Shown: piece by piece, positions 52,621 to 61,086 of the stretch | Numbering within the stretch: position 1 is the stretch's first letter | Layout of the letters: each line of letters begins with the position of its first letter | Program-made: the position numbers and the translations under genes | Source of the DNA: JAWVFM01 sp963739355 | GTDB taxonomy: Bacteria; Actinomycetota; Thermoleophilia; Solirubrobacterales; 70-9 | Length of the DNA stretch: 64,000 bases | Assembly (NCBI GenBank): GCA_963739355.1 | Contig: CAVUAD010000012.1 | Span: forward strand, 76,841 to 140,840 | Direction: 5' to 3' | Notes under the pieces: model-generated | What the model was told of the DNA's origin: nothing | The model's database searches: none | Seen by the model: the letters and a program-made list of their open reading frames with translations, nothing else

Positions 52621-54036
52621 ATGAGTCGCACCGAGCGCGCCAACCCCACCCTCACGATCGTCGCGGCCTGCCTGGCGACGGCCATGCTGATGCTCGACAT
52701 CAGCGTGATCAACACTGCGCTGTCCCGGATTGCGAGCGGTCTCGACACCGGGCTGCACGGCCTGCAGTGGGTGCTGGACGCGTACACGATCCCGCTCGCG
52801 GCGACGGTGCTCACCGCCGGGGCCATCGCGGACCGCTTCGGCCGCCGCAAGCTCTTCATGATCGGGCTCGCCGTCTTCACCCTGAGCTCGGCGCTGTGCG
52901 GCGCGGCGGGCGGAATCGAGATGCTCGTCGGCTCGCGCGCGGTCCAGGGCCTCGGCGCCTCGCTGATGTTCGCGACGGCGCTGGCGCTCATCTCCCAGGT
53001 CACGCCGGAGCCCGCCGACCGCGTCAAGGCGCTCGCCGCGTACGGCGCGGCGATCGGGGCGTCGTTCGCGCTCGGCCCGTTCATCGGCGGCGCGCTCACC
53101 GACATCTTCGGCTGGCGGGCGATCTTCCTGGTCAACGTGCCGATCGGTGCCGCGGTCCTGTGGATCACCTACCGCGCCGTGGCCGAGGGCCGCGACCCGA
53201 CCCCGCGGCGGATCGACCTTCCCGGCCAGGTGACCCTGATCGGCGGGCTCTTCCTGCTGGTGCTGGCCCTGCTGCGCGGCAACGGCGATGGCTGGGGCAG
53301 CCCTGGCATCGTCGCGGCGCTGGCCGGCGCAGTGGCGCTCCTGATCGTGTTCGTCATCGTCGAGGAGCGCTCGCGCGAGCCGATGCTGCCGCTGCGCCTC
53401 ATGCGGCGCCCACAGTTCGCCGGCGCCCAGATCGCGGTGTTCGCCATTGCCGCCTCGTTCTTCGCGGTGTTCCTCTACCTCACGCTGTACCTGCAGACGG
53501 TCCTCGGCATGTCGCCGATCCAGACCGGGCTCGTCTACCTGCCCGGCACGTTCCTGGTGTTCGTCGTCTCCGGGCTGACGGCCCAGATCGGCGCGAGGTA
53601 CTCGGCGGCGAAGATCGCGAGCGTGGGCCTGGCGCTGGTGGCCGCGGGCCTCGCCCTGATGCTGCTGGCCGGCGTCGACTCGTCGTGGACCATCCTCCTC
53701 CCCGGCCTCCTCGTGACGAGCGTGGGCACGGGTCTCTTCAACCCCACCGGCAGCGCCCTCGCGCTGCAGGCGCTGCCCCACGAGCAAAGCGGCCTGGCCG
53801 CGGGAGCCAACGACACGTTCCGCCAGACCGGCGTTGCCGTCGGCATCGCCGCGCTCGGCACGCTGGTCCCGGCCGGCGCCGCGCTCGGCGGCAACCTCCA
53901 CGCCTACGTCGACGGCCTGCACCACGCGCTGATCGCCAGCGCGGTCATCGCGGGCGTCGGCGCGGTCGCCACCGCGTGGCTGCTGGTTCCCGCGCGGGCT
54001 GAAGACGAAGCCACCGTGGTGGTGGAGACCGCGTAG
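52621..54036 (+). CDS. MFS transporter, DHA2 (drug:H+ antiporter) family
   Basis: 471 aa with GGAGGAG before the ATG. Family motifs are seen in LMLDISVINTALSRIA (motif D1-like), GAIADRFGRRKLF (motif A), GSRAVQGLGASLMF (motif B) and ALGPFIGGALTDIFGWRAIF (motif C). About 13-14 helices can be counted. DHA2 proteins expel drugs, dyes and similar compounds using the proton gradient. No TetR-type regulator is adjacent; a possible leader peptide precedes it. Confidence 0.93.
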   Translation: MSRTERANPTLTIVAACLATAMLMLDISVINTALSRIASGLDTGLHGLQWVLDAYTIPLAATVLTAGAIADRFGRRKLFMIGLAVFTLSSALCGAAGGIEMLVGSRAVQGLGASLMFATALALISQVTPEPADRVKALAAYGAAIGASFALGPFIGGALTDIFGWRAIFLVNVPIGAAVLWITYRAVAEGRDPTPRRIDLPGQVTLIGGLFLLVLALLRGNGDGWGSPGIVAALAGAVALLIVFVIVEERSREPMLPLRLMRRPQFAGAQIAVFAIAASFFAVFLYLTLYLQTVLGMSPIQTGLVYLPGTFLVFVVSGLTAQIGARYSAAKIASVGLALVAAGLALMLLAGVDSSWTILLPGLLVTSVGTGLFNPTGSALALQALPHEQSGLAAGANDTFRQTGVAVGIAALGTLVPAGAALGGNLHAYVDGLHHALIASAVIAGVGAVATAWLLVPARAEDEATVVVETA

Positions 54037-54057
54037 CGGCGGCGGCCTCGCGGCGCC

Positions 54058-56145
54058 TCAGCGCGCTGCGGGGTCGCGGAAGACCAGCCCGCCGATCTCC
54101 GCACGGCGCGCGGCCACCCGCAGGAGGGCGTCGACGACCCTGGGGTCGAACTGGGACCCGGAGTTGCGGCGGATCTCCTCGAGTGCCTCCTCGGGCGACA
54201 CGGCCGGTTGGTACGGGCGATCCTCGGTCATCGCGTCGAACGCGTCACACACCAAGATGATCCGCGAGCCCAGGGGGATCTCCGTACCGGCGAGTCCCTC
54301 GCAGTAGCCGTTGCCGTCCCAGCGCTCATGGGCAGAGCGCACGAGATTGGCGATCGGAGCGAGTGGTGGGGTCGAACCGATGATGCGCGCCCCAACCAGC
54401 GGGTGTCGCTTCATCAGCTCCCACTCACTCTCGTCCAGGGGGCCCGGCTTGTGGAGGATCTCCTCCGGAATGGCGATCTTGCCGATGTCGTGCATCTCGG
54501 CCGCTCGGACGAGGACGTCCAGGTCCTCACCCTCGATTCCGAGATCGCGGCCGACCTCGTACGCCAGGCGGGCGACACCCTCGACGTGGTTCGTCAGCTC
54601 GGGCTCGTGGCCGCGAACCGCCTCGATCAGGAGCTCGTGGACCTGCTCGCCCGGATCGGCGCGCCGGTCGTCGAGCAGTTCGCCGGCGGCGGCGTGATGC
54701 TCCACCTTTTCCTCGTACATCCGGTGGTCGGCGATCCGCAGTGCCTCGCTGGTGGAGGTCGCCTCCCGCGGCAGGAGCACGGCGCCGCCGGACACCCCGA
54801 TCGAGAAGCCCTCGCCATGATCGCTCAACGCGGCCCGCGCCCCCTCGACGATGGGATCGGCTCCCGCCCGCGTCAGTGGCGCGATCACGCAGAACTCATC
54901 GCCGCCCAGGCGGTAGGCGGTGCCGCCGAAGGGCCCGACCACCTCGGCGAGACAGACGCCAAGTCGGCGGAGCAGCGCGTCTCCCGCCGGGTGCCCGAAG
55001 GTGTCGTTGTAGGACTTGAAGCCGTCCAGGTCGAACAGCGCGCACACGTGCTCGTGGCCAGGGGAGATCGCGCTCTCGGTCAGCAGGCGCTCGAAGTCCC
55101 GCAGCAGGGCCCGCCGGTTCGGCAGCTCGGTCAGCGGATCGGTCACGGACTCGCGGTGAAACGCGGCGATGAGCCGCGCGTTCTCGCGATGGCTGAGGAG
55201 AAGTCGCGCACCGACGGCGATCACCGTGGCTCCGGCCAGCCAGATCGAGACGACGTCGATCGTGTCGAAGTGGTCCAGGACGAGGACGGCCACGGCCACG
55301 GCCGTCGAGGCCGCGGGGACGAGGAGGCTTGCCTGGTAGCGCCGCGGCTCCCTCATGACGGCACTCGACGAGGACAGCGCCCCCGAGGCCATCAGCAGGG
55401 CTCCGATCAGCCACACCGTGTCGATCCACGGTGAGTACGGCACGTTCTCTGCCGTCACCCACAGATACACGATGTCGGCGCCCGTCCAGGCAACGAGCCC
55501 GGCGCCGATCCGGAGCATCGCGGTCGCGCCGCGGAGACCGCTGACGGCGAGCGACCCAGCCAGCATCCCCACCAGAAACAGATCGCCCAGCGGGTAGGCG
55601 AGGTTCGTGGTCACAACGGCCGGCGACCCGTTGGTGAGGCCCGTCAGGGCCGGCGCCAGGACCGCCGAGGCGGCGGCGGCCGCTGCCAGCGCGCCGATGG
55701 CGCCGTCGATCCAGCGGGACAAGGTGAAATGTCCGATGCGATGGCGGATCATCAGGCCGATCGCCACGAAGAAGCACGGGATCGCCATCACGTAGCCGAG
55801 GTCGGCAAGCGACGGGTACGGCACGTGCTTCGCGTTCTCGAATGCGAGGGTCCAGTAGGTGTCGGCCACCGCCCAGGACGTCAGCCCGGCCCCGAGGGCC
55901 ACCCACGCCCCGCGCAGTTCAGACCCCCACGCCGCGCGCAGGAAGCACACCGCCGCGGCCGCGAAGAGCACGCCGTTGTAGACCCAGAGGTTGGAGAACC
56001 AGTCCAGCGCGGTCGGGCTGCCGAGCGCGATGAACCCGGCGTAGGCGACCAGGCCGAGACAACCGAGCGCGAAAACGCCGCAGAGCATCACGGAGTGCAG
56101 GCGGGTCAACTCCGCTGCGGACGGGCGGGGCTGCGAATTCGTCAT
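54058..56145 (-). CDS. Membrane protein with GGDEF and HD-GYP domains
   Basis: 695 aa from ATG 56145 (GAGG 6 nt upstream). The first 330 residues hold about nine or ten helices with YWTLAFENAKHVPYPSLADL and similar loops, a sensor region seen in actinobacterial GGDEF proteins. GGDEF is intact at 414-418. The HD-GYP domain has HD at 552-553 (EMHDIGKIAIPEEIL), HPLVGARIIG and HERWDGNGYCEGL, where the P of GYP is Cys615. It could both make and degrade c-di-GMP. This is the second c-di-GMP enzyme in the window. Confidence 0.9.
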   Translation of the reverse strand: MTNSQPRPSAAELTRLHSVMLCGVFALGCLGLVAYAGFIALGSPTALDWFSNLWVYNGVLFAAAAVCFLRAAWGSELRGAWVALGAGLTSWAVADTYWTLAFENAKHVPYPSLADLGYVMAIPCFFVAIGLMIRHRIGHFTLSRWIDGAIGALAAAAAASAVLAPALTGLTNGSPAVVTTNLAYPLGDLFLVGMLAGSLAVSGLRGATAMLRIGAGLVAWTGADIVYLWVTAENVPYSPWIDTVWLIGALLMASGALSSSSAVMREPRRYQASLLVPAASTAVAVAVLVLDHFDTIDVVSIWLAGATVIAVGARLLLSHRENARLIAAFHRESVTDPLTELPNRRALLRDFERLLTESAISPGHEHVCALFDLDGFKSYNDTFGHPAGDALLRRLGVCLAEVVGPFGGTAYRLGGDEFCVIAPLTRAGADPIVEGARAALSDHGEGFSIGVSGGAVLLPREATSTSEALRIADHRMYEEKVEHHAAAGELLDDRRADPGEQVHELLIEAVRGHEPELTNHVEGVARLAYEVGRDLGIEGEDLDVLVRAAEMHDIGKIAIPEEILHKPGPLDESEWELMKRHPLVGARIIGSTPPLAPIANLVRSAHERWDGNGYCEGLAGTEIPLGSRIILVCDAFDAMTEDRPYQPAVSPEEALEEIRRNSGSQFDPRVVDALLRVAARRAEIGGLVFRDPAAR

Positions 56146-56249
56146 CTCAATCCTCTTTGATCGACGTTCTGACGACGCTTCTTCACCCCCCTGCAACGGC
56201 CGCGTGCCTGCGGCGTCAGTGCCTGGGTTGCCGGCTGGACGGATATACG

Positions 56250-56283
56250 AAGAAAAGAGCCCCGGCCGGGGGCCGACGCTCTC
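56250..56283 (-). terminator. Rho-independent-type terminator of the ESKKHV-repeat gene
   Basis: Read on the minus strand, AGAGC, a short bulge and CCCC pair with GGGGCTCT, followed by TTTTCTT. It lies about 30 bases after the stop of the gene at 56311-56658. It is the clearest hairpin-plus-T-run in the window. Confidence 0.7.
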
Positions 56284-56310
56284 TCGCTCATGGCGCGTGT
56301 GACTTGCCGA

Positions 56311-56658
56311 CTAGCCGTCGGCCGCCTCGAGCTGCCTGCCACCCTTGACGCACTGGCTGAAGGGGGTGCCCTTCATGCCCTTCACGTGCTTCTTGCTCTC
56401 GGCCTCGCAGGCCTCCTTCGGAGTCGCGGCGCTGCCGTGGTCGAGCTTGGCCATCGCGGTCACACAGATCGAGAACGGTGTTCCCTTCTGGCCGTCGACG
56501 TGCTTCTTGCTCTCGCCCTTGCAGAACTTGCCGTAGGCGTTCGCGTTGCCCGAATGCTCATTTCCGGAGCCCGCGGCCAGCGCGACCCCCGGAACCGCGA
56601 GCGCGAGGGCACCCGCGACGGTGACCAGCTTCGAGTGGAGTCTCAACGTTGCCTCCAT
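56311..56658 (-). CDS. Small secreted protein with two ESKKHV repeats
   Basis: 115 aa. A signal peptide (LVTVAGALALAVPGVALAAG) is followed by a mature protein of about 85 residues made of two similar units: CKGESKKHVDGQKGTPFSIC and CEAESKKHVKGMKGTPFSQC. Each unit begins and ends with Cys, giving four cysteines in two possible disulfides, and is lysine-rich. I recognise the pattern as a recurrent hypothetical in this lineage, without known function. It is divergent from the sulfatase gene. Confidence 0.75.
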   Translation of the reverse strand: MEATLRLHSKLVTVAGALALAVPGVALAAGSGNEHSGNANAYGKFCKGESKKHVDGQKGTPFSICVTAMAKLDHGSAATPKEACEAESKKHVKGMKGTPFSQCVKGGRQLEAADG

Positions 56659-56797
56659 TGGACGTCCGTGGACGTCGCCGATTCGTCGTTTCCAGGAACC
56701 AGAACGCGCCAGGGGCCCGGATGTCAGACGGTTCTCCCGCCCCTATGGACGAATGGGCGAGCGGGCCCTTCCGACCGCGATCCGAAAGAATCGCGCG

Positions 56798-58429
56798 ATG
56801 AGGCGGGGCCCCACGTGCCGGACGTTGCTCGGCGCGAGCGTGGCCGCGCTCTCCGTGCTGGCCGGCTGCGGCGGAGGCGGTGGCGGGTCGAGCCCATCGA
56901 CGGACCGGGCTCCGATCCTCGGTGGGGACCCGCTCAACGTCGTCGTCCTGATGACGGACGACCAGTCCTCAGACCCTCGCGAGCTCCGGATCATGCCCCA
57001 CGTGCGCCACCTGATCGGCGAGGAGGGGGCCGACTTCACGCGCTTCTACACGTCCTATCCCCTCTGCTGTCCGTCGCGCACGACGTTCCTGGCGGGCCAG
57101 TTCGCGCACAACAGCGGCGTACAGGGCAACTTCCCGGACGAGGACGGCGGCGGCTACCTGAACCTCCGCGACCCCGAGCGGACGCTGCCGGCGTGGCTGC
57201 ACGCGGCCGGGTACCGCACCGACCAGGTGGGTAAGTGGGCCGAGTTCCCGCCGCCCGGAACGCCCCCGGGCTGGGATCGCTGGCTCGCCACCACGCAGGA
57301 CACGATCGCTCACTACTACGACTTCACCCTCCACTCGGGCGGCGACAGCACGCGCCGGCTCGGAGACGCAACCCGCGACTACAACACCAGCGTGCTCACG
57401 CGGATCTCGACGCGCATGATCCGCAGCCACGCGGCGTCCCGGCGACCGTTGTTCCTCTACGTCGCCTACACCGCGCCGCACTTCGGCTTCGGTCGCAGCG
57501 ACGCGGCCAGCAGCCGGTGCGGGTCCGTGCCGAACGGGCAGCCGGCGGGCCAGACGGCCGTGCCGGCACCCCGCGACGCAAACGCGTTCGAGCACGCCCG
57601 CCTGCCGCGCTCGCCGTCGTTCGACGAGGGTGAGGTCTCCGACAAGCCGCTCTTCGAGCGGCGCCATCGCCTCAAGCCGTCGGAAATCGCCGAGGAGACG
57701 GTCGACTACCAGTGCCGCCTGGCGTCGCTTCTGGCCGTGGATCGCAGCGTGGCGCGAATCGTCGACACGCTCAAGGCGTCCGGGACGCTCGACAACACGA
57801 TGATCGTGTTCACCTCCGACAACGGGTTCATGCTCGGCCAGCACCGCGAGACAGTCGGGAAGAACCTGCCCTACGAGGAGGCGATCCGGGTCCCGCTCCT
57901 GATCAGGGCGCCGCAGATCCCGCCCGGAACCCGGGTCACCAGCCCAACCGTCAACGCCGACCTCGCTCCCACCATCCTCGACGCCACCGGGGTCTCCCAG
58001 CCCGCCGGCCTGCAGCGGCCCGAGGACGGCCGCTCGCTCCTGCCCCTCGCCGACGGCAAGCGGAGCGCGCCGAATCGCGTCGTCCTGATCGAGGGCCGCA
58101 ACGACGCCTCCGAGACCAACGGGGGCGAGTTCCAGGCCCGCTCCTACATCGGGGTGCGCACCAACCGCTACCTCTACGTGCAGTGGCATCGCCGGCTCGC
58201 CACCGACAGCGCGAGCGCCGCGGCCGCGCCAATCGGCGCCGGCTCGATCGACGCCGCCGAGCTCTACGACATGCGGCGCGACCCCTACCAGCTCCGCAAC
58301 CTGGCCCACTCGGCCGCCTACGCGGCCCCGCGCCGCGCCCTTCGCAAGGCCCTCGACAGCCTCCAGCAGTGCTCGGGCGCGTCCTGCTGGCTCGAGCAGA
58401 CGATTCCGCCGCCCGGTGGTAGCCACTAG
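56798..58429 (+). CDS. Lipoprotein sulfatase (arylsulfatase family)
   Basis: 543 aa from ATG 56798; the frame is open upstream but the lipoprotein signal SVAALSVLAGCGGG fits this start. The type I sulfatase fold is seen in NVVVLMTDDQSSDP (metal Asp pair), the formylglycine site Cys90 in YPLCCPSRTT, VAYTAPHFGFG and VFTSDNGFMLGQHR. The enzyme should be anchored outside and hydrolyse sulfate esters after Cys90 is converted by a formylglycine-generating enzyme, which is not encoded here. The substrate is unknown. Confidence 0.9.
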   Translation: MRRGPTCRTLLGASVAALSVLAGCGGGGGGSSPSTDRAPILGGDPLNVVVLMTDDQSSDPRELRIMPHVRHLIGEEGADFTRFYTSYPLCCPSRTTFLAGQFAHNSGVQGNFPDEDGGGYLNLRDPERTLPAWLHAAGYRTDQVGKWAEFPPPGTPPGWDRWLATTQDTIAHYYDFTLHSGGDSTRRLGDATRDYNTSVLTRISTRMIRSHAASRRPLFLYVAYTAPHFGFGRSDAASSRCGSVPNGQPAGQTAVPAPRDANAFEHARLPRSPSFDEGEVSDKPLFERRHRLKPSEIAEETVDYQCRLASLLAVDRSVARIVDTLKASGTLDNTMIVFTSDNGFMLGQHRETVGKNLPYEEAIRVPLLIRAPQIPPGTRVTSPTVNADLAPTILDATGVSQPAGLQRPEDGRSLLPLADGKRSAPNRVVLIEGRNDASETNGGEFQARSYIGVRTNRYLYVQWHRRLATDSASAAAAPIGAGSIDAAELYDMRRDPYQLRNLAHSAAYAAPRRALRKALDSLQQCSGASCWLEQTIPPPGGSH

Positions 58430-58512
58430 GCGGGGCGTCGCCCTGATGGGCGGCGACCGCCGTCCGTTAGCCTCGAACCAGGCAGGCCGGCACTCGAGAA
58501 AAGGAAGCCATC

Positions 58513-58827
58513 GTGCAGAAGCGGTTGGTCACGCAATACGAGACCCAGTCCCCCGAAGCGGCGGACGAGAACCAACGCCGCGTCGAGGGTGTGTTCGCCG
58601 AGCTCGAGGAGAACAAGCCCGACAACGTCAGCTACATCGTCCTGCGCCTCGAAGACGGCCGGTTCGTCCACGTCTCCTTCCACGATCACGGCGGCGGCGA
58701 AACGAACCCGATCGCCTCGACCCCGGCATTCGCCGAGTTCCAGCGCGACCACATCGACCGGCGCGAGGGCCCGGTCGACCAGCAGACCGCGACCCTCGTC
58801 GGCGCCTACATCACGAGCATCGAGTAG
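58513..58827 (+). CDS. Hypothetical protein, 104 aa
   Basis: GTG start preceded by AAAGGAAG; TAGCCT at 58468-58473 is a possible -10. The sequence YETQSPEAADENQRRVEGVF, SYIVLRLEDGRFVHVSFHDH and FAEFQRDHIDRREGPVDQQT suggests an antibiotic biosynthesis monooxygenase-like (ferredoxin-type) fold, but no catalytic pattern is evident. It is soluble, without signal. The following gene starts 2 bases after its stop. Confidence 0.65.
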   Translation: MQKRLVTQYETQSPEAADENQRRVEGVFAELEENKPDNVSYIVLRLEDGRFVHVSFHDHGGGETNPIASTPAFAEFQRDHIDRREGPVDQQTATLVGAYITSIE

Positions 58828-58829
58828 CC

Positions 58830-59288
58830 ATGGCGATGACGGCCCTCGAGGCCCGCACGCAGATCTGCGACGACCTCGCGGCCGCGATCGACCAGCTCGC
58901 GCTCGCCGTCGCGTGCCTGAGCGAGGCCTATGAGGCGCTCGACGTCGACACCGCCGACCGGCTGGAGGCCGACCTGTTCCGGCCCGTCCAGCGAGCGTTT
59001 GGGCGAAGCAAGCGCACCCTCTCCCAGTTCGCCGAGCGCAGCGGGCTTCCATCCAGCGATGTCGCCTCGCCCGAGGCCGGTCGCAGCCCTCAGGGCGTTC
59101 AGGGCTTCGTCGAGCGCGCCGTCGAGGCGGCCGCGGCGGCGGACCAGCGAATCGCCGAGCTCCAGGACTCGATGCTGCCGATCGAGTCCGGCGACCCGGA
59201 GCTGCGCGCGGGCCTCAGCGAGGCGCGCGAGCTCCTGGGCGAGCTGCCGGAAGCCTCGCGCCGATTCCTGCGCACGCTGGGCCGCTAG
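58830..59288 (+). CDS. Hypothetical helical protein, 152 aa
   Basis: The ATG is two bases after the preceding stop, so the pair is an operon. The whole sequence is predicted alpha-helical with Ala/Glu/Leu-rich heptads (LAVACLSEAYEALDVDTADR, AVEAAAAADQRIAELQDSML) and no signal or metal motif. It may be a coiled-coil structural protein. Not recognised as a member of a named family. Confidence 0.6.
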   Translation: MAMTALEARTQICDDLAAAIDQLALAVACLSEAYEALDVDTADRLEADLFRPVQRAFGRSKRTLSQFAERSGLPSSDVASPEAGRSPQGVQGFVERAVEAAAAADQRIAELQDSMLPIESGDPELRAGLSEARELLGELPEASRRFLRTLGR

Positions 59289-59328
59289 CTTGACGCGGCG
59301 ATCGCGCTGCTCCTAGCATTGATACGCA

Positions 59329-59647
59329 ATGGGCTCGACGGTTACAGGCGGACCGGGCCCGCGACTGTCTGACCGCAGCCGGGTTCAAGGTCTTGGGAGG
59401 TCCGAAGCCGCCTCACGACGCGAACGCCCCAAGCGTCGAGCTGATCGCGAACGCCGGCGACGGCCGGGCCTTCATCGCGTTCTACAGGGACGCTGAACGC
59501 GCGAAGCATTTCAAGGGACAGCTGAAGCGCAACGCAGAGAGGTTCCACGGCTCGGTGGAGCGCCACGGATCGGTCTCGATCGTCTGGACGCGGAAGCCGA
59601 CGACCGGCGTCAGTCGCATCGAAGAATGCGCGTTCGCGGGGATCTGA
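59329..59647 (+). pseudogene. Conserved hypothetical gene with a frameshift at the start codon
   Basis: ATG 59329 is preceded by TAGCAT (59314-59319) with 9-nt spacing, the leaderless pattern of this genome, but its frame is not the coding one. The frame one base later reads RLQADRARDCLTAAGF then KPPHDANAPSVELIANAGDG and AFIAFYRDAERAKHFKGQLK, ending in a TGA at 59647. One extra G in GGG at 59331-59333 would explain the shift. Otherwise translation would begin at TTG 59393, losing about 20 residues. A sequencing error is equally possible. Confidence 0.55.
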
Positions 59648-59656
59648 CGTCGGGAT

Positions 59657-59875
59657 CTAACCCGCGTTCTCTCGGCGCTGCACGTGCACGGGATCGGGAG
59701 GCGGCGGGGCGTTGGGACCCGTCCAAGCGTCCCGCCCCGGGTTGCGGAGCCCGAGCGCCCGTCGCCAGCGCCGGCGCCTGATCCAGAGCACAAGGGACAC
59801 GACGACGATGGCGGCCACCACGATCGCAAATGGGATGGTGAGCGGCCCATCGGCACTGTGCGGAAGCGAGAGCAT
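59657..59875 (-). CDS. Small membrane protein, 72 aa
   Basis: One hydrophobic helix, TIPFAIVVAAIVVVSLVLWI, is followed by a basic segment RRRRWRRALG and a Pro-rich tail. Topology: N-terminus outside or short, C-terminus cytosolic. AGCATTCCTCCC upstream on this strand gives a GGGAGG-like ribosome site. It is convergent with the frameshifted gene. No function can be proposed. Confidence 0.55.
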   Translation of the reverse strand: MLSLPHSADGPLTIPFAIVVAAIVVVSLVLWIRRRRWRRALGLRNPGRDAWTGPNAPPPPDPVHVQRRENAG

Positions 59876-60032
59876 TGGGAGGAATGCTAGTCCGGTGGGG
59901 CCTCCCGGCCCGAGAGCGGCCAGGCGCTCGCGGTGCTGCTCCTCCTCGCGGCGGGGTTCGCCGCACTCACCGCGCGCACCTGAGGCGCCGCGACGTCACC
60001 GAGTAGAGACGGCCCGAGGCTCAGCGGCCGCC

Positions 60033-60434
60033 CTAGTCGGCCCACCAGTCGCGCTCGCCCTCGACGTCGTCGCGCGGAGCGTCGCCGAGACTGGGCGCGC
60101 CGATGACGAGGATCTCGAGGCCCTCTGGCCCGGCCTCGTAGCCGCGCCACGTACCGGGTGGGACGCGCACCGCGTCCCACTCGGAGAGCTCGACGATCTC
60201 GTCGTCGACCTTCATCCGCCCGCTCCCGCGCACGACCACGTAGACCTCCTCCTGCCGCTTGTGCGTGTGGCCGTAGGGAAAGCGATAGCCGGGCGGGACG
60301 CGCTGGTACGTCAGGCCGGATTCCTCGAGCTCGAGGGCCTTGGTCGCCATCCGGAACTCCAGGTCCGGCGGGCCGTCGAAGTTGGACCCGACGTCCTCCA
60401 GGTCCTTCTTCAGGTTCCGGAGCGTGAACGGCAC
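60033..60434 (-). CDS. Cupin domain protein
   Basis: 133 aa, GTG start. The cupin motif 1 is seen in YRFPYGHTHKRQEEVYVVVR (metal His, His, Glu) and motif 2 in VPPGTWRGYEAGPEGLEILV. FRMATKALELEESGLTYQRV leads the barrel. It is a single-domain small cupin that probably binds a metal; sugar isomerases and regulators share the fold, and the substrate is unknown. The 150 bases between this gene and the plus-strand gene at 60588 hold the divergent promoters. Confidence 0.85.
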   Translation of the reverse strand: MPFTLRNLKKDLEDVGSNFDGPPDLEFRMATKALELEESGLTYQRVPPGYRFPYGHTHKRQEEVYVVVRGSGRMKVDDEIVELSEWDAVRVPPGTWRGYEAGPEGLEILVIGAPSLGDAPRDDVEGERDWWAD

Positions 60435-60587
60435 GGCCGCAATCCTAGGGCGCCTGGCTGGGGCCGCCGTTCTCGCGGTGAAACGAATCGCAGGCACGAG
60501 CGACTGGAATGACGACCGTCGGTAGGACGCTGCCCACAGCGGCCCGTCCAGATCGACCACCAATTCGCAAGGGAGACGTGAGGCCGG

Positions 60588-60995
60588 ATGAACACGAATC
60601 AACAGGAGTCCGATGGCGCGACGAGGGTGGCGTACATCCTCGGCGTCCCACTCGCCGACCACGTCGTGCGCCAGTGGCCGCAGATGAACGAGGTCGTGCG
60701 GACCAGCAAGCTCGTCGCCGACGTCGAGGGCAACTTCCCGGAGCTCACGCTGGCCGTGGGCCGCCGCCTGCAACTGGAAGACGTCATCGTCGTCGAGTGG
60801 ACGTGCGACTACGGCGACGGGCGGCTGTACCGCAACGTGACCATCGGCGAATTGGAGAACGGTGAAGCGGTGCGGGTCACCGACTATTGGGGCGAACCGA
60901 CCACGACCCCTGAGTGGCGCCAGCCGCTGACCGACCGACTCGAAATGCCTGGCGATGGCGTCTGGCCGGACAACGACCACCTCGAGCACCGCTAG
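60588..60995 (+). CDS. NTF2/SnoaL-like protein, 135 aa
   Basis: The C-terminal half, with VVEWTCDYGDGRLYRNVTIG and ELENGEAVRVTDYWGEP, is the hallmark of SnoaL-like/nuclear transport factor 2 proteins. The N-terminus ends the fold in an unusual way (VAYILGVPLADHVVRQWPQM). AGGGAGA precedes the ATG. These proteins form cone-shaped dimers and include polyketide cyclases and limonene epoxide hydrolases. The catalytic residues are not identifiable, so the function is open. Confidence 0.7.
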   Translation: MNTNQQESDGATRVAYILGVPLADHVVRQWPQMNEVVRTSKLVADVEGNFPELTLAVGRRLQLEDVIVVEWTCDYGDGRLYRNVTIGELENGEAVRVTDYWGEPTTTPEWRQPLTDRLEMPGDGVWPDNDHLEHR

Positions 60996-61086
60996 GGCGG
61001 GTTGGGAACATTCCCCTCTTGCCATGCGGAGCTACCGCTGTTCGTCCAGATCGGCTATTGCCGACGCGGGGTAACCCCGAGCGCCC

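Noticed and set aside
59360..59375. A further GTCTGAC copy near 59366
   Set aside because: The flanks are not complementary and the site is inside coding sequence, so it is a chance match.
59876..60032. Plus-strand frame ending SGQALAVLLLLAAGFAALTA, resembling a pilin or TadE-type N-terminus
   Set aside because: There is no start codon in frame (TAG at 59888 closes it), no downstream domain, and the segment stops after about 40 codons. It may be a fragment, but there is too little to support it.
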